This document shows positions 8,107-17,068 of a DNA stretch of 64,000 nt, piece by piece. A program made the translations under genes and the position numbers. Origin of the DNA: Gehongia tenuis (GTDB taxonomy: Bacteria; Bacillota; Clostridia; Christensenellales; NSJ-53); the NCBI RefSeq assembly GCF_014384795.1, contig NZ_JACRSR010000001.1, forward strand, positions 1,116,001 to 1,180,000, written 5' to 3'. The notes under the pieces are model-generated. The model was not told the DNA's origin. It made no database searches and saw only the letters and a list, made by a program, of their open reading frames with translations. Position 1 is the stretch's first letter. Every line of letters starts with the position of its first letter.

Positions 8107-8614
8107 AAGCCATTCCTCCATTGAAATGCGCAAGAACGCCGGTGCGGTCCAGCGCAAAATAGATCAGTACCGCAAGAATCGCTCCGCCCAGGGAGCTGAT
8201 GCCAAAGGGAATCACATAACCGAACAATGCGGCCGACGTGTTGTGCATAATCAGCAGCGCAATGGGATAGCAAAGGATGGCGCCGATGATGCCTGTACCC
8301 ACGATCTCCCCGATAAAGGCCGACCACACCTTGCGGAATTTCATAAACATGAGCCCCGCCAGGAATGCCCCCACCATGCTGCCCGGGAAGGCGAGAAGCG
8401 TGCCCGTACCCATGAGGTTGCGCAGCAACGAAATGACAAACGCATTGCCAAGTGCGTACCAGGGTCCAAGAAGCATGGCGGAGAGCACGTTCACCAAGTG
8501 CTGAATGGGAAAACACTTGGAAAATCCAACGGGAATGGCAAAGGTGGAGCAGACCACGCCAATGGCGATGAGAACCGCCGCCAAGGTCAGTTTTTTTACA
8601 TTTACTTTATCCAT
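8072..8614 (-). CDS. thiW: ThiW, substrate-binding (S) component of an ECF thiazole transporter
   Basis: A 180-residue, very hydrophobic protein with about five to six membrane segments, matching ThiW, the S component of an energy-coupling-factor transporter regulated by TPP riboswitches and assigned to uptake of the thiazole precursor. The ATG at 8614 follows the thiC stop closely and gives MDKVNVKKLTLAAVL, typical for these proteins. The shared ECF A and T subunits are not in the window and would be encoded elsewhere. Confidence 0.88.
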   Translation of the reverse strand: MDKVNVKKLTLAAVLIAIGVVCSTFAIPVGFSKCFPIQHLVNVLSAMLLGPWYALGNAFVISLLRNLMGTGTLLAFPGSMVGAFLAGLMFMKFRKVWSAFIGEIVGTGIIGAILCYPIALLIMHNTSAALFGYVIPFGISSLGGAILAVLIYFALDRTGVLAHFNGGMAYEKTSNHRRLG

Positions 8615-8616
8615 TC

Positions 8617-9912
8617 TCAAAATTCCTTCTCCCCTTCCAGCGCCCGGCGCATGGTCCGCATGGCGCACATTTCACCGCACATGGTGCAGGTGTCCTCATG
8701 TTCGGGCGGCGAACTCTCCCGATAAGCTCTCGGTTTTTCCGGATCGATGGCTTCGGCGAACATGGCCTTCCAATCGATGTTGCGCCGGGCCTCGCTCATG
8801 CGGTGATCCCACTGCGCGGCGCCGGGAATCCCCTTTGCGATATCTCCCGCATGGGCGGCAATTTTTGCGGCCACGATCCCCTCTTTCATGTCGTGCAGGT
8901 CGGGAAGCCTCAAGTGCTCCGCCGGCGTCACATAGCACAGGAAATCGGCGCCGTTTGCCGCCGCCACCGCTCCGCCAATGGCGGCCGTAATGTGGTCGTA
9001 GCCCGGCGCCACATCGGTGACCAGCGGGCCCAGTACATAGAAGGGCGCGCCATGGCAAAGGCGCTTTTCCAGCAGCATATTGGCGGCAATCTGATCGATG
9101 GGCATATGCCCTGGCCCCTCCACCATAACCTGTACGTTGTGCGCCCAGGCCCGCAGGGTGAGCTCGCCCAGCTCCATGAGCTCGCCGATCTGACAAGCGT
9201 CACTGGCATCCTCAATGCAGCCCGGCCGCATGGCATCCCCCAGGCTCAAGGTCACATCGTACTTCTCCGCGATATCCAGCACCTCGTCAAAGTATTCATA
9301 GAAAGGATTCTCATTGCCGGTGGAAATCATCCAGGCAAAGATCAGCGATCCGCCCCGGGATACGATGTTGGTCAGGCGCCGATTGGCCTTGAAACGCTCC
9401 ACGGTTCTGCGGTTGAGGCCCGCGTGGATGGTCATGAAGTCCACGCCGTCCTCGGCATGGGCCCGAAAGACTTCCAGAAACTCCCGCGGCTCAATGTGAG
9501 AAAGACCCTTTTCCAAAAAGCCCACCGCATCGTACATGGGTACCGTACCAATGGGCACGGGGCACTCGGCCAAAAGCTTCCTGCGGAAGGTTTTGGTCTT
9601 GCCAAAACAGCTGAGGTCCATAATGGCGTCGCCGCCCATCTCGATGGCTTTGCGGTATTTCGCGATCTCGTCGTCCATGGAGGACGCGTCCTTGCTGATG
9701 CCAAGATTCACGTTGATTTTGGTGGACATCCTCTCGCCCACGGCACAGCCCTTGATGTTCGTATGGTTGCGGTTGGCGGGAATGGCCACTTTTCCCCTCG
9801 CCACAAGGTCTATCAACTGATCCAGGCCTATGTGTTCCCGTTCAGCCACATCCCGCATCTGCCGGGTCACGATACCTTTTTTTGCCGCGTCCATCTGCGT
9901 CGTGTATTCCAT
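8617..9912 (-). CDS. thiC: Phosphomethylpyrimidine synthase (radical SAM)
   Basis: A 431-residue enzyme that rearranges aminoimidazole ribotide to HMP phosphate. Marks: N-R-N-H-T near residue 47, M-T-I-H-A-G-L-N in the middle, V-E-G-P-G-H-M-P near residue 265, and a C-terminal cysteine cluster C-T-M-C-G-E-M-C that binds the 4Fe-4S cluster. The cluster spacing is CX2CX3C, one residue shorter than the CX2CX4C of the long proteobacterial enzymes. The compact length and this spacing fit the short form I associate with anaerobes. First gene after the TPP riboswitch; SD AAGGAG lies 9-10 nt before the ATG. Confidence 0.97.
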   Translation of the reverse strand: MEYTTQMDAAKKGIVTRQMRDVAEREHIGLDQLIDLVARGKVAIPANRNHTNIKGCAVGERMSTKINVNLGISKDASSMDDEIAKYRKAIEMGGDAIMDLSCFGKTKTFRRKLLAECPVPIGTVPMYDAVGFLEKGLSHIEPREFLEVFRAHAEDGVDFMTIHAGLNRRTVERFKANRRLTNIVSRGGSLIFAWMISTGNENPFYEYFDEVLDIAEKYDVTLSLGDAMRPGCIEDASDACQIGELMELGELTLRAWAHNVQVMVEGPGHMPIDQIAANMLLEKRLCHGAPFYVLGPLVTDVAPGYDHITAAIGGAVAAANGADFLCYVTPAEHLRLPDLHDMKEGIVAAKIAAHAGDIAKGIPGAAQWDHRMSEARRNIDWKAMFAEAIDPEKPRAYRESSPPEHEDTCTMCGEMCAMRTMRRALEGEKEF

Positions 9913-9931
9913 ATTGCCCCACTCCTTTGTA

Positions 9932-9964
9932 TAAAAAAATCGTCTGCCGATTTCGGCAGACGAT
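9932..9964 (-). terminator. Terminator of the TPP riboswitch expression platform
   Basis: Perfect 12-bp stem ATCGTCTGCCGA / TCGGCAGACGAT (9939-9950 with 9953-9964) followed, leftwards, by seven T. It sits between the aptamer and thiC, so ligand-bound RNA is expected to terminate here. Confidence 0.92.
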
Positions 9965-9976
9965 GACGATTCCGAT

Positions 9977-10066
9977 CACTACCTACGCCGGCATTACCCG
10001 TATCAGGTTCGTGGGTCGGGATCATGCAATCCCCTCTCAGCCAGATCCAGTCCAGCTCCCCAGTGC
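9977..10066 (-). promoter_or_regulatory. TPP riboswitch aptamer
   Basis: Reading leftwards the conserved THI-box blocks appear in order: ACTGGGGAGC, GGCTGAGAGG (CTGAGA at 10035-10040), ACCC, GAACCTGAT, GGGTAATGCCGGCGTAGG. The outer helix closes with CACT (10062-10065) and AGTG (9977-9980). Binding of thiamine pyrophosphate should favour the terminator at 9932-9964 and shut off the thi operon. Confidence 0.97.
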
Positions 10067-10078
10067 TTTTTCATGATT

Positions 10079-10107
10079 ATCATACAGTCCCTTGACGGAC
10101 TTGTCAA
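10079..10107 (-). promoter_or_regulatory. Promoter of the thiamine operon
   Basis: Minus-strand TTGACA (10102-10107), 17 bp, TATGAT (10079-10084); transcription should begin near 10072, a few bases before the aptamer. The -35 touches the stop codon of the upstream hydrolase gene. Confidence 0.85.
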
Positions 10108-10815
10108 TCAGTGATAAAAGATTTTTACCCGGCCTTTACCATAGGTGTGGTAGATTTGGCCCTCTCTGTCCAGCGTCTCCAGGGGTTCAGCCCTGCCCTC
10201 CGCAAGCTCCGCCGTGAGCGCCAAAAGATCCTCAATATAGGAAGCATCGATGGGCAGTTTGTTATGGGCGGCATACACCACATCATAACTGTCTTTGAGC
10301 TCATCCAGCCTTTCCAGGCTCTGCTCAAAAGCCTCGAGGCTGGCTCCCGGCAGGAACAGGTATACAGGCCCTTCCTGCAGGGTGTCCCCGGAAAAGAGAA
10401 TACGGTGCTCCACATCCAGCAGCGCGATGCTGCCCGGCGTATGTCCCGGTATCTCAATTACGCGAAGGGTCCTGCCCCCGATGTCCAGCTCGTCCCCGTC
10501 CCGGAGGGCCACAAGGTCAAAGATCTCACCCGGCTTCGTATCAGTAATTTCTCGAAGAGCGTTAAAATCGGCGCCATTCGCCATGATGAGTTCAAATTGG
10601 GCATCCGCACCGCAGTGGTCCCGGTGTGCGTGAGTATTGATCACCGTCACCGGACGGTCCGTGATCTCGCGCACCAGCTGGGCGAGGTCGCCGCCGCCAA
10701 AGCCGGTATCGATGAGAACGGCGCCTTCCGTACCCTCCACCAGAAACATCCTGACATGCTTTTCCGAGATCATATGAACGCCTTCCTGCAGCTTTTCCAC
10801 CGTGTAACAGGCCAT
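10108..10815 (-). CDS. MBL-fold metallohydrolase
   Basis: A 235-residue metallo-beta-lactamase-fold hydrolase. The zinc-binding motif H-A-H-R-D-H is near residue 81; later metal ligands are visible in G-H-T-P-G-S, S-G-D-T and A-A-H-N. It resembles the broad group that includes glyoxalase II-like hydrolases; the substrate is unknown. The start is the ATG at 10815 with GGAGG 7 nt upstream; upstream sequence stays open to 11016 but crosses into the divergent gene. Single gene with its own extended -10 promoter. Confidence 0.9.
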   Translation of the reverse strand: MACYTVEKLQEGVHMISEKHVRMFLVEGTEGAVLIDTGFGGGDLAQLVREITDRPVTVINTHAHRDHCGADAQFELIMANGADFNALREITDTKPGEIFDLVALRDGDELDIGGRTLRVIEIPGHTPGSIALLDVEHRILFSGDTLQEGPVYLFLPGASLEAFEQSLERLDELKDSYDVVYAAHNKLPIDASYIEDLLALTAELAEGRAEPLETLDREGQIYHTYGKGRVKIFYH

Positions 10816-10855
10816 GACTATCCCTCCTTGCAAAATGGTCCGCAGTTCTGCTACT

Positions 10856-10864
10856 ATTATAGCA
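10856..10864 (-). promoter_or_regulatory. Extended -10 promoter of the MBL-fold hydrolase gene
   Basis: Minus-strand TGCTATAAT (ATTATA at 10856-10861 plus GCA). No good -35 is seen. The 14-mer CCTATGCTATAATA is the same as that upstream of the HD-domain gene near 48805. Confidence 0.55.
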
Positions 10865-10891
10865 TAGGTAAAATTGAAAGGGGATAGCGAA

Positions 10892-11401
10892 ATGACAGCT
10901 TGGAGCCTATGGAGTCTTCTATCGGGCATTCTCATGCTCATTCTGGGACTTTTCTGTGCCTTCAGCCCCGAGTCGGCGCTGATGACCCTGGTGATTTGGA
11001 TTGCACTGGTGTTCATTGTGGTGGGTGCCGTGGGAATATGGCGCTATACACGGGACTACGAGCGCAAATGGTACACCCTGATTCCTCCCATTTTGGACGT
11101 TATTTTCGGTGTGGTGCTGCTCACCAACAATCTTCTGCCCTATCTCACCTTGGCTTTGCTGCCCATCATGATGGCCTGCTGGGCTTTGATCAAAGGCATC
11201 AGCCAGATTATCTCCGCTTTTAGGTTTAAGGACGTGTTCCGGGCCTGGTGGCTGCCCTTGATCATGGGCGCCGTCTCCGTTGTCTTTGCCATTATCCTGT
11301 TCCTCAATCCCCTGGAGAGCATGGTAACCTTGACGGTGGTCCTCGGCATCTATTTCGCCATTGCGGGAATCATGGATATTCTGTCGGCCTTCCGCCAATA
11401 A
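10892..11401 (+). CDS. HdeD/DUF308 family membrane protein
   Basis: A 169-residue protein with about six short membrane segments in repeating pairs and almost no soluble part, the pattern of the HdeD/DUF308 family (HdeD of E. coli is linked to acid resistance). The ATG at 10892 is chosen because AAGGGG lies 8 nt upstream; a TTG at 10874 precedes that ribosome site. It is divergent from the MBL hydrolase, is followed by a strong terminator, and its role here is unknown. Confidence 0.8.
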   Translation: MTAWSLWSLLSGILMLILGLFCAFSPESALMTLVIWIALVFIVVGAVGIWRYTRDYERKWYTLIPPILDVIFGVVLLTNNLLPYLTLALLPIMMACWALIKGISQIISAFRFKDVFRAWWLPLIMGAVSVVFAIILFLNPLESMVTLTVVLGIYFAIAGIMDILSAFRQ

Positions 11402-11411
11402 TCATTTCTTA

Positions 11412-11446
11412 AATAACGGGTATTCGCTGGAATACCCGTTATTTTT
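11412..11446 (+). terminator. Terminator of the HdeD-like gene
   Basis: A perfect 14-bp stem AATAACGGGTATTC / GAATACCCGTTATT (11412-11425 with 11430-11443), GCTG loop, then T residues. It isolates the kdp operon from upstream transcription. Confidence 0.93.
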
Positions 11447-11449
11447 ATG

Positions 11450-11515
11450 TCTTTATGCGATCTTTATTTTCCTAATCCTTCCTTAATCCCACCCTAATTC
11501 TATTCATGCTAGACT
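11450..11515 (+). promoter_or_regulatory. kdpFABC control region with 11-bp phased repeats (putative KdpE sites)
   Basis: TCTTTAT occurs at 11450 and 11461, followed by CTAATCC (11472), TTAATCC (11483) and CTAATTC (11494): five repeats exactly 11 bp apart. An extended -10, TG-C-TAGACT (11507-11515), follows, and the -35 position has no consensus. Tandem repeats at one-turn spacing plus a poor -35 are typical of an OmpR-family activator such as KdpE. The first pair matches a site before kdpD at the same distance from its -10. Confidence 0.65.
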
Positions 11516-11547
11516 TGGTCCATCAAAGAACAAGGGAGGGAGCCATC

Positions 11548-11640
11548 GTGCAGATCGTGATCGCAATTATCGGCGTGATCTCCGTATGGGTGCTCGCGTA
11601 TTTGGGATACGTGCTTCTGAAAGGGGATGATGCCGCATGA
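11548..11640 (+). CDS. kdpF: KdpF, small membrane subunit of the Kdp potassium pump
   Basis: A 30-residue peptide starting at GTG with GGGAGGG upstream. It is one hydrophobic helix beginning [10 protein letters not shown], followed by a short charged tail, like other KdpF peptides, which stabilise the KdpABC complex. Its TGA overlaps the ATG of kdpA in an ATGA motif. Position and composition make the call secure despite its length. Confidence 0.88.
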   Translation: MQIVIAIIGVISVWVLAYLGYVLLKGDDAA

Positions 11641-13373
11641 GCGCAGTTTTGCAGTATGGGCTGTATTTGATCATTCTGGTCGTCTTGGCCATACCCCTTG
11701 GCAAATATATGGGGAAGGTCATGAACGGCGAAAAGGTCTTTCTATCCAGGGTGCTCGTCCCCTGCGAAAACTTTGTCTATCGGATTCTGCGTGTGGATAA
11801 GGACGAACAAATGAGCTGGAAGAGGTATGCGGGCAGCATCCTCATTTTCAGCGGGATCAGCCTTATCGTGTTCATACTGATCCAGATGGGCCAAAACCTT
11901 TTGCCGCTGAATCCTGAAAAGCTCCCGGGCAGTTCCTGGCACCTATCCTTCAACACTGCCGTGAGCTTCGTGACCAACACCAACTGGCAGGCCTATTCTG
12001 GTGAAAGTACGCTCAGCTACTTCACTCAGATGTTCTGCCTGACGGTGCAGAACTTCCTTTCCCCGGCCGTGGGCATCGCGGTGATGTTTGCGCTCATCCG
12101 CGGTTTCATTCAAACGAAAAAAACCGGCCTTGGAAGCTTCTGGGTGGATATGACCCGCATCGTCATGTACATTCTGATTCCCCTGTGTTTCCTCATCTCC
12201 ATTGGGCTCATCTCCCAGGGTGTGATTCAAAACTTCAGCGGCTACGAGACCGTTTCTCTGGTGGAGCCCATCACCACGGAGGACGGCACGGTGGTCACCG
12301 AACAGGTGGTGCCCATGGGCCCCGCAGCCAGCCAGACCGCCATCAAGCAGGCCGGAACCAACGGAGGCGGTTTCATGGGTGTGAACTCTGCCCATCCTCT
12401 GGAGAATCCCACCCCCTTTTCCAACCTTTTGGAGATGGTATCACTTTTGCTCATCCCCGTGGCCTGCTGCTTCACCTTCGGGCGAAACGTCAAGGATAAA
12501 CGGCAGGGCCGGGCGCTGTTTTTGGCCATGTTTATCGTGCTTGTCCTGGCCCTTGCCGGCGTAGCCATCAGTGAACAGGCTGGAACGCCTCAGCTGTCGC
12601 AAAACGGCGTGGTGGACCTGGGAACCGTGGATCAGGCCGGCGGCAATATGGAGGGAAAAGAGGTGCGCTTTGGCATCGCTACCTCCGCCACTTGGGCCAC
12701 CTTCACCACTGCCGCCTCCAACGGCTCGGTAAACTCCATGCACGACAGTTACACGCCGCTTGGCGGCATGATTCCCATGCTGCTCATGATGCTGGGCGAA
12801 GTGATCTTCGGCGGCACAGGCTGCGGACTTTACGGCATGATCGGTTTTGCTATCCTGACCGTGTTCATCGCCGGGCTCATGGTGGGCCGGACGCCGGAGT
12901 ATCTGGGCAAAAAGATCGAGCCCTATGAGATGCGGATGGCCGTTCTCGTTTGTCTAGCAACCCCCATTGCCATCCTTGTCGGCAGCGGTATCGCCGCGCT
13001 TTTGCCCAGCACAGCGGACAGCCTCAACAACCCCGGCGCCCATGGCCTCTCGGAGGTGCTCTATGCTTATGCCTCCTGCGGCGGCAACAATGGATCGGCC
13101 TTTGCCGGATTTAATGCCAATACGCCTTTTTTAAACGTGTCGCTGGGCCTTGTGATGCTGTTCGTACGATTCGTTCCGCTGGTTTCCACGCTGGCCATCG
13201 CCGGAAGCCTGGCCAAGAAGAAGAAGGTGGCCGTCAGCGCCGGTACGCTCTCCACTACCAACGCGATGTTCATCTTCCTTTTGATCTTCGTCGTGCTGTT
13301 GGTGGGTGCCCTCAGCTTCCTGCCCGCACTGGCCCTTGGACCCATCGCCGAATACTTCCAAATGATTGTGTAA
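11637..13373 (+). CDS. kdpA: Potassium-transporting ATPase, channel-like subunit A
   Basis: A 578-residue polytopic membrane protein, the potassium-selective channel-like subunit of the high-affinity Kdp pump. The four selectivity-filter-like loops are recognisable, for example [17 protein letters not shown] and G-N-N-G-S-A-F-A-G. Length is normal for the family. It overlaps kdpF by 4 nt and is followed by kdpB after 17 nt. Confidence 0.97.
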   Translation: MSAVLQYGLYLIILVVLAIPLGKYMGKVMNGEKVFLSRVLVPCENFVYRILRVDKDEQMSWKRYAGSILIFSGISLIVFILIQMGQNLLPLNPEKLPGSSWHLSFNTAVSFVTNTNWQAYSGESTLSYFTQMFCLTVQNFLSPAVGIAVMFALIRGFIQTKKTGLGSFWVDMTRIVMYILIPLCFLISIGLISQGVIQNFSGYETVSLVEPITTEDGTVVTEQVVPMGPAASQTAIKQAGTNGGGFMGVNSAHPLENPTPFSNLLEMVSLLLIPVACCFTFGRNVKDKRQGRALFLAMFIVLVLALAGVAISEQAGTPQLSQNGVVDLGTVDQAGGNMEGKEVRFGIATSATWATFTTAASNGSVNSMHDSYTPLGGMIPMLLMMLGEVIFGGTGCGLYGMIGFAILTVFIAGLMVGRTPEYLGKKIEPYEMRMAVLVCLATPIAILVGSGIAALLPSTADSLNNPGAHGLSEVLYAYASCGGNNGSAFAGFNANTPFLNVSLGLVMLFVRFVPLVSTLAIAGSLAKKKKVAVSAGTLSTTNAMFIFLLIFVVLLVGALSFLPALALGPIAEYFQMIV

Positions 13374-13390
13374 TAAAGGGGTGATTTATC

Positions 13391-15460
13391 GTGGCAACCA
13401 AGACCAAAAGCGCCCTTGCCGACCGAAAAATGGTCGCTCGGGCCATCCGCGACGCTTTCAAAAAGCTGTCGCCAAAGACCCAGATTCAAAACCCCGTTAT
13501 GTTCCTGGTGTATATTTCAGCTATCCTGACAACGGGTCTATTCCTTCTGTCGCTCTTTGGCATTCAGGATGCGGGCACCGGCTTTACGCTGGGCATCGCC
13601 GTCATCCTGTGGTTCACCGTACTGTTTGCCAATTTTGCCGAAGCCATTGCTGAAGGCCGGGGCAAGGCCCAGGCGGACGCTCTTCGCGCCGCCAAAAAGG
13701 ATGTGGAGGCTCATAAGCTCAGCGATCCCATGGATCATGAGAATTTCACCGTAGTTCCTTCCGCATCCCTTGGCAGAGGCGATATCGTCTTCGTGAAGGC
13801 CGGGGAGCAGATTCCCGCCGACGGCGAGATCATTGACGGCGCCGCTTCGGTGGACGAAAGTGCCATCACCGGCGAATCCGCCCCCGTCATTCGGGAAAGC
13901 GGCGGCGATCGCAGTGCCGTTACCGGCGGCACCACCGTCCTCTCCGATTGGATCGTGGTTAGGGTGACCAGCGACGCGGGAGAAAGCTTTCTTGACAAGA
14001 TGATCGCCATGGTGGAAGGCGCTTCCCGCAAAAAGACACCCAATGAAATCGCTCTGCAGATTCTTCTGGTTGCGCTGTCCATCATCTTCGTGCTCGTCAC
14101 CGTCTCCCTTTATGCTTACTCGGTCTTTTCTGCCGAACAGGCTTCCATGGAGAATCCGACTTCCGTGACATCCCTGGTGGCGCTGCTTATCTGTCTTGCA
14201 CCCACCACCATTGGCGCACTGCTCTCCGCCATCGGGATTGCCGGCATGAGCCGGCTCAACCAGGCCAATGTGCTGGCCATGAGCGGCCGTGCCATCGAGG
14301 CGGCCGGCGATGTTGATGTACTCATGCTCGATAAAACCGGCACTATAACGCTTGGCAACCGCCAGGCCAGCCGCTTCATACCGGTGGACGGTGTCTCCGC
14401 CGAGGAACTGGCCGATGCTGCGCAGCTTTCCTCCCTGGCCGACGAGACACCCGAGGGCCGAAGTGTGGTCGTCCTCGCCAAGGAGCAGTTCGGGCTCCGC
14501 GGCCGAAGCATCCATGACAAAAACATGCACTTTGTACCCTTCACCGCGGTCACTCGCATGAGCGGCGTGGACTATGAGGGCACGGAGATCCGCAAGGGCG
14601 CGGCCGATGCGGTGCGGCAGTATGTGGAGGGAAAAGGCGGCACCTTCAGCCAGGAATGCCAAAGCACCGTGGACTCCATCTCCCGTCAGGGCGGAACACC
14701 GCTGGTGGTGGCGAAAAATCATAGGGTGCTGGGGGTTATTCAGCTCAAGGACATCATCAAACAAGGTGTTAAAGAGAAGTTTGCCGATCTTCGGAAGATG
14801 GGCATCCGCACCATCATGATCACCGGCGACAACCCCCTCACCGCTGCTGCCATCGCTGCCGAGGCTGGTGTGGATGATTTTCTGGCCGAGGCTACGCCGG
14901 AGAGCAAGCTTGGCATGATCCGTGACTTCCAGGCCAAGGGCCATCTGGTGGCCATGACCGGCGATGGAACCAATGATGCGCCGGCCCTTGCTCAGGCCGA
15001 TGTGGCCGTGGCCATGAACAGCGGCACCCAGGCTGCCAAGGAAGCAGGCAATATGGTGGATCTGGACTCTTCGCCCACCAAGCTGATCGATATCGTGCGT
15101 ATTGGAAAGCAGCTCCTCATGACCCGGGGCAGTTTGACCACCTTCTCCATCGCCAATGATATCGCCAAGTACTTCGCTATCATCCCGGCACTGTTCATGG
15201 GGCTCTATCCCGGTCTGTCCGCTCTCAACATCATGAACCTGCACAGTGCGGAAAGCGCCATCTTCTCGGCAATCATCTATAACGCCCTGATCATCATTGC
15301 GCTTATTCCTTTGGCGCTCAAGGGCGTCAAATACCGGGAGGTATCCGCGGGACGGCTGCTCAAACGCAACCTTCTCATCTATGGCCTGGGCGGAATCATC
15401 ATCCCCTTTATTGCCATTAAACTGATCGATCTTGTCATTGTGGGACTTGGCATCCTGTGA
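13391..15460 (+). CDS. kdpB: Potassium-transporting P-type ATPase subunit B
   Basis: A 689-residue P-type ATPase, the catalytic subunit of Kdp. The phosphorylated aspartate is D314 in the D-K-T-G-T motif; the T-G-E-S actuator motif and the G-D-G-T-N-D-A-P hinge motif are intact. It begins at a GTG with GGGGTG 8 nt upstream. Full length, no sign of damage; it drives K+ uptake at low external potassium together with KdpA, KdpC and KdpF. Confidence 0.98.
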   Translation: MATKTKSALADRKMVARAIRDAFKKLSPKTQIQNPVMFLVYISAILTTGLFLLSLFGIQDAGTGFTLGIAVILWFTVLFANFAEAIAEGRGKAQADALRAAKKDVEAHKLSDPMDHENFTVVPSASLGRGDIVFVKAGEQIPADGEIIDGAASVDESAITGESAPVIRESGGDRSAVTGGTTVLSDWIVVRVTSDAGESFLDKMIAMVEGASRKKTPNEIALQILLVALSIIFVLVTVSLYAYSVFSAEQASMENPTSVTSLVALLICLAPTTIGALLSAIGIAGMSRLNQANVLAMSGRAIEAAGDVDVLMLDKTGTITLGNRQASRFIPVDGVSAEELADAAQLSSLADETPEGRSVVVLAKEQFGLRGRSIHDKNMHFVPFTAVTRMSGVDYEGTEIRKGAADAVRQYVEGKGGTFSQECQSTVDSISRQGGTPLVVAKNHRVLGVIQLKDIIKQGVKEKFADLRKMGIRTIMITGDNPLTAAAIAAEAGVDDFLAEATPESKLGMIRDFQAKGHLVAMTGDGTNDAPALAQADVAVAMNSGTQAAKEAGNMVDLDSSPTKLIDIVRIGKQLLMTRGSLTTFSIANDIAKYFAIIPALFMGLYPGLSALNIMNLHSAESAIFSAIIYNALIIIALIPLALKGVKYREVSAGRLLKRNLLIYGLGGIIIPFIAIKLIDLVIVGLGIL

Positions 15461-15474
15461 TTGGAGGGTAACCG

Positions 15475-16080
15475 ATGAAAACACTGAAAAAACTTTTCCC
15501 AAGGGCCGCCCTGTTTCTTCTCATCTTTTCGCTCCTGTGCGGCGGTATCTACACGTTGGCCGTTACCGGCGTGGGCCAGCTTCTTTTCCCCTATCAGGCC
15601 AACGGCAGCATCATTGAGGTGGACGGCAGAAAATACGGCAGCGCGCTTTTGGGCCAACAGTTCACCGATGAAAAGCACATGTGGGGCCGCATCATGAACG
15701 TGGACACGGAAACCTTCACCGATGAGGCGGGAAATCCCGTCATGTATGCCTGGGCATCCAATCTCAGCCCCGCCAGTGAGGAGTACGATGCACTCATTGC
15801 CAAGCGAGTGGCCATGATCAAAGAGGCTCATCCCGGGCAGGATCTCACCAAGGTGCCTGTGGATCTTGTAACCTGCTCGGGCAGCGGCCTTGATCCCCAC
15901 ATCTCGGTTGCGGCAGCTGAATACCAGATCTCCCGTATCGCCGCAAACACCGGCAAACCGGAAGATGAAATCCGCGCAATTGTGGACAGATACACCGAGG
16001 GCCGATTCCTGGGAATCTTTGGTGAACCCCGGGTCAATGTCCTTAAGGTCAATCTGGCCTTGGATGGAATTTTATCATGA
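15475..16080 (+). CDS. kdpC: Potassium-transporting ATPase subunit C
   Basis: A 201-residue single-pass membrane protein with one N-terminal helix (about residues 10-33) and an extracytoplasmic domain containing G-S-G-L-D-P-H-I-S, the family signature. It assists KdpA/KdpB assembly. SD GGAGG lies 8 nt before the ATG. The stop overlaps the start of the next, unrecognised gene by 4 nt. Confidence 0.97.
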   Translation: MKTLKKLFPRAALFLLIFSLLCGGIYTLAVTGVGQLLFPYQANGSIIEVDGRKYGSALLGQQFTDEKHMWGRIMNVDTETFTDEAGNPVMYAWASNLSPASEEYDALIAKRVAMIKEAHPGQDLTKVPVDLVTCSGSGLDPHISVAAAEYQISRIAANTGKPEDEIRAIVDRYTEGRFLGIFGEPRVNVLKVNLALDGILS

Positions 16081-16970
16081 AAAACCTCAATCTGTATCAG
16101 AAGCGGCTTGTGCGCACGGAGCACATGCCGCTTCTGCAAAAATTTGAAACCTCTCCCGCTTTGCTTTTGTTTCGGTGGATTTATGACCTCAGCTGCACCT
16201 TTGACACCAAACCCTCCATCTACGGAATGGACGGGGATCGAATGCTGGCCATCGTCTTTCCCGATGCGGCCTTTGACTGCGAGGATTTTTTCGCGGATTA
16301 CGGCGATGTGATGGCCTGCCTGTCCCAGCATTGGACCGTCAAGGTCTATGGCACCGCACCCGGTCCCGAAACGGCGGAGCTTCAGGCCAAGCTGGCCCGA
16401 GACGGCATCGTCTCAACTTGGCGCTGCGTTTCCGGCAGGGATTTCAACCGCTGTTTGGATCTTTACATCAAACTGGAGACCTCCGGCAATCCCGAATGGG
16501 CGTTCTTTAAGGAGGCTCTCGAAGGCATTGATGGAACAAAAAGTTTCGTGGCTGTTTCCCGGTGTTATGAACGTCTCCTGCAAAGGACGGGTATCCCCTC
16601 CGCGGACGGCGCAAGATACTGCTATATTCCACTCAGCGGGGAATCGGACACCGCCGAACAGCTCCACTGCCTGACGATGGAGCAAAAAGCTGAGCTATGG
16701 AGGACGTTTCTCAGCGACGGCGTATCCTCCATGGAGTTTGAGTGGCTGTGGGACGCCTACCTTGATGGCTCTGTCCGAAGTCTTCTCGAATGGGAGCTGG
16801 CCCTCGAGGGCGTTTTGTGCGAACTTCAATTTACCGTGAGCCATGATGCCCATAGTTTTCACGTGATCGATCCTGCGGGATCTCCCATCCGTCTTGACTA
16901 TATCCATGGCACAGCTGCAGAAAAGATGTTCCTTAAAATTCTCTTCCCTGTGAACTTAGAGAATCTTTAG
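16077..16970 (+). CDS. Unrecognised protein inserted between kdpC and kdpD
   Basis: A 297-residue protein that I do not recognise. It starts in an ATGA overlap with the kdpC stop, so it is almost certainly translated as part of the kdp operon. It has no signal peptide and no membrane segment, is acidic with many Trp, Cys and Phe, and begins with a basic stretch (MKNLNLYQKRLVRTEH). Codon use resembles the flanking kdp genes, so it does not look like a recent insertion. It is absent from standard kdpFABC-DE operons. A regulatory or accessory role in potassium uptake is a guess from position only. Confidence 0.8.
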   Translation: MKNLNLYQKRLVRTEHMPLLQKFETSPALLLFRWIYDLSCTFDTKPSIYGMDGDRMLAIVFPDAAFDCEDFFADYGDVMACLSQHWTVKVYGTAPGPETAELQAKLARDGIVSTWRCVSGRDFNRCLDLYIKLETSGNPEWAFFKEALEGIDGTKSFVAVSRCYERLLQRTGIPSADGARYCYIPLSGESDTAEQLHCLTMEQKAELWRTFLSDGVSSMEFEWLWDAYLDGSVRSLLEWELALEGVLCELQFTVSHDAHSFHVIDPAGSPIRLDYIHGTAAEKMFLKILFPVNLENL

Positions 16971-17039
16971 ATTCTTTATGGAATCTTAATGCAGGGGCTG
17001 AAATCCCAACAGTTTTTACACTTCATCCCGTGATATACT
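16964..17039 (+). promoter_or_regulatory. kdpDE promoter with putative KdpE box
   Basis: TCTTTA repeats at 16964 and 16973 and TCTTAA at 16984 lie upstream of an extended -10, TG-A-TATACT (17031-17039). TCTTTATGGAATCTTAAT (16973-16990) matches the kdpF upstream site TCTTTATGCGATCTTTAT (11450-11467) at 15 of 18 positions, 61 bp from the -10 here and 60 bp there. This suggests KdpE activates both its pump genes and its own. Confidence 0.6.
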
Positions 17040-17068
17040 ATTAAAAAATGGTTAAGAGGATGACCGCT

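Noticed and set aside
10815..11016. Longer N-terminus for the MBL-fold hydrolase
   Set aside because: It would run through the divergent HdeD-like gene and both promoters; the ATG at 10815 has a proper ribosome site.
13538..15502. A 654-codon open frame on the minus strand opposite kdpB
   Set aside because: kdpB is unmistakable on the plus strand; the antisense frame matches no family and is an effect of codon bias.
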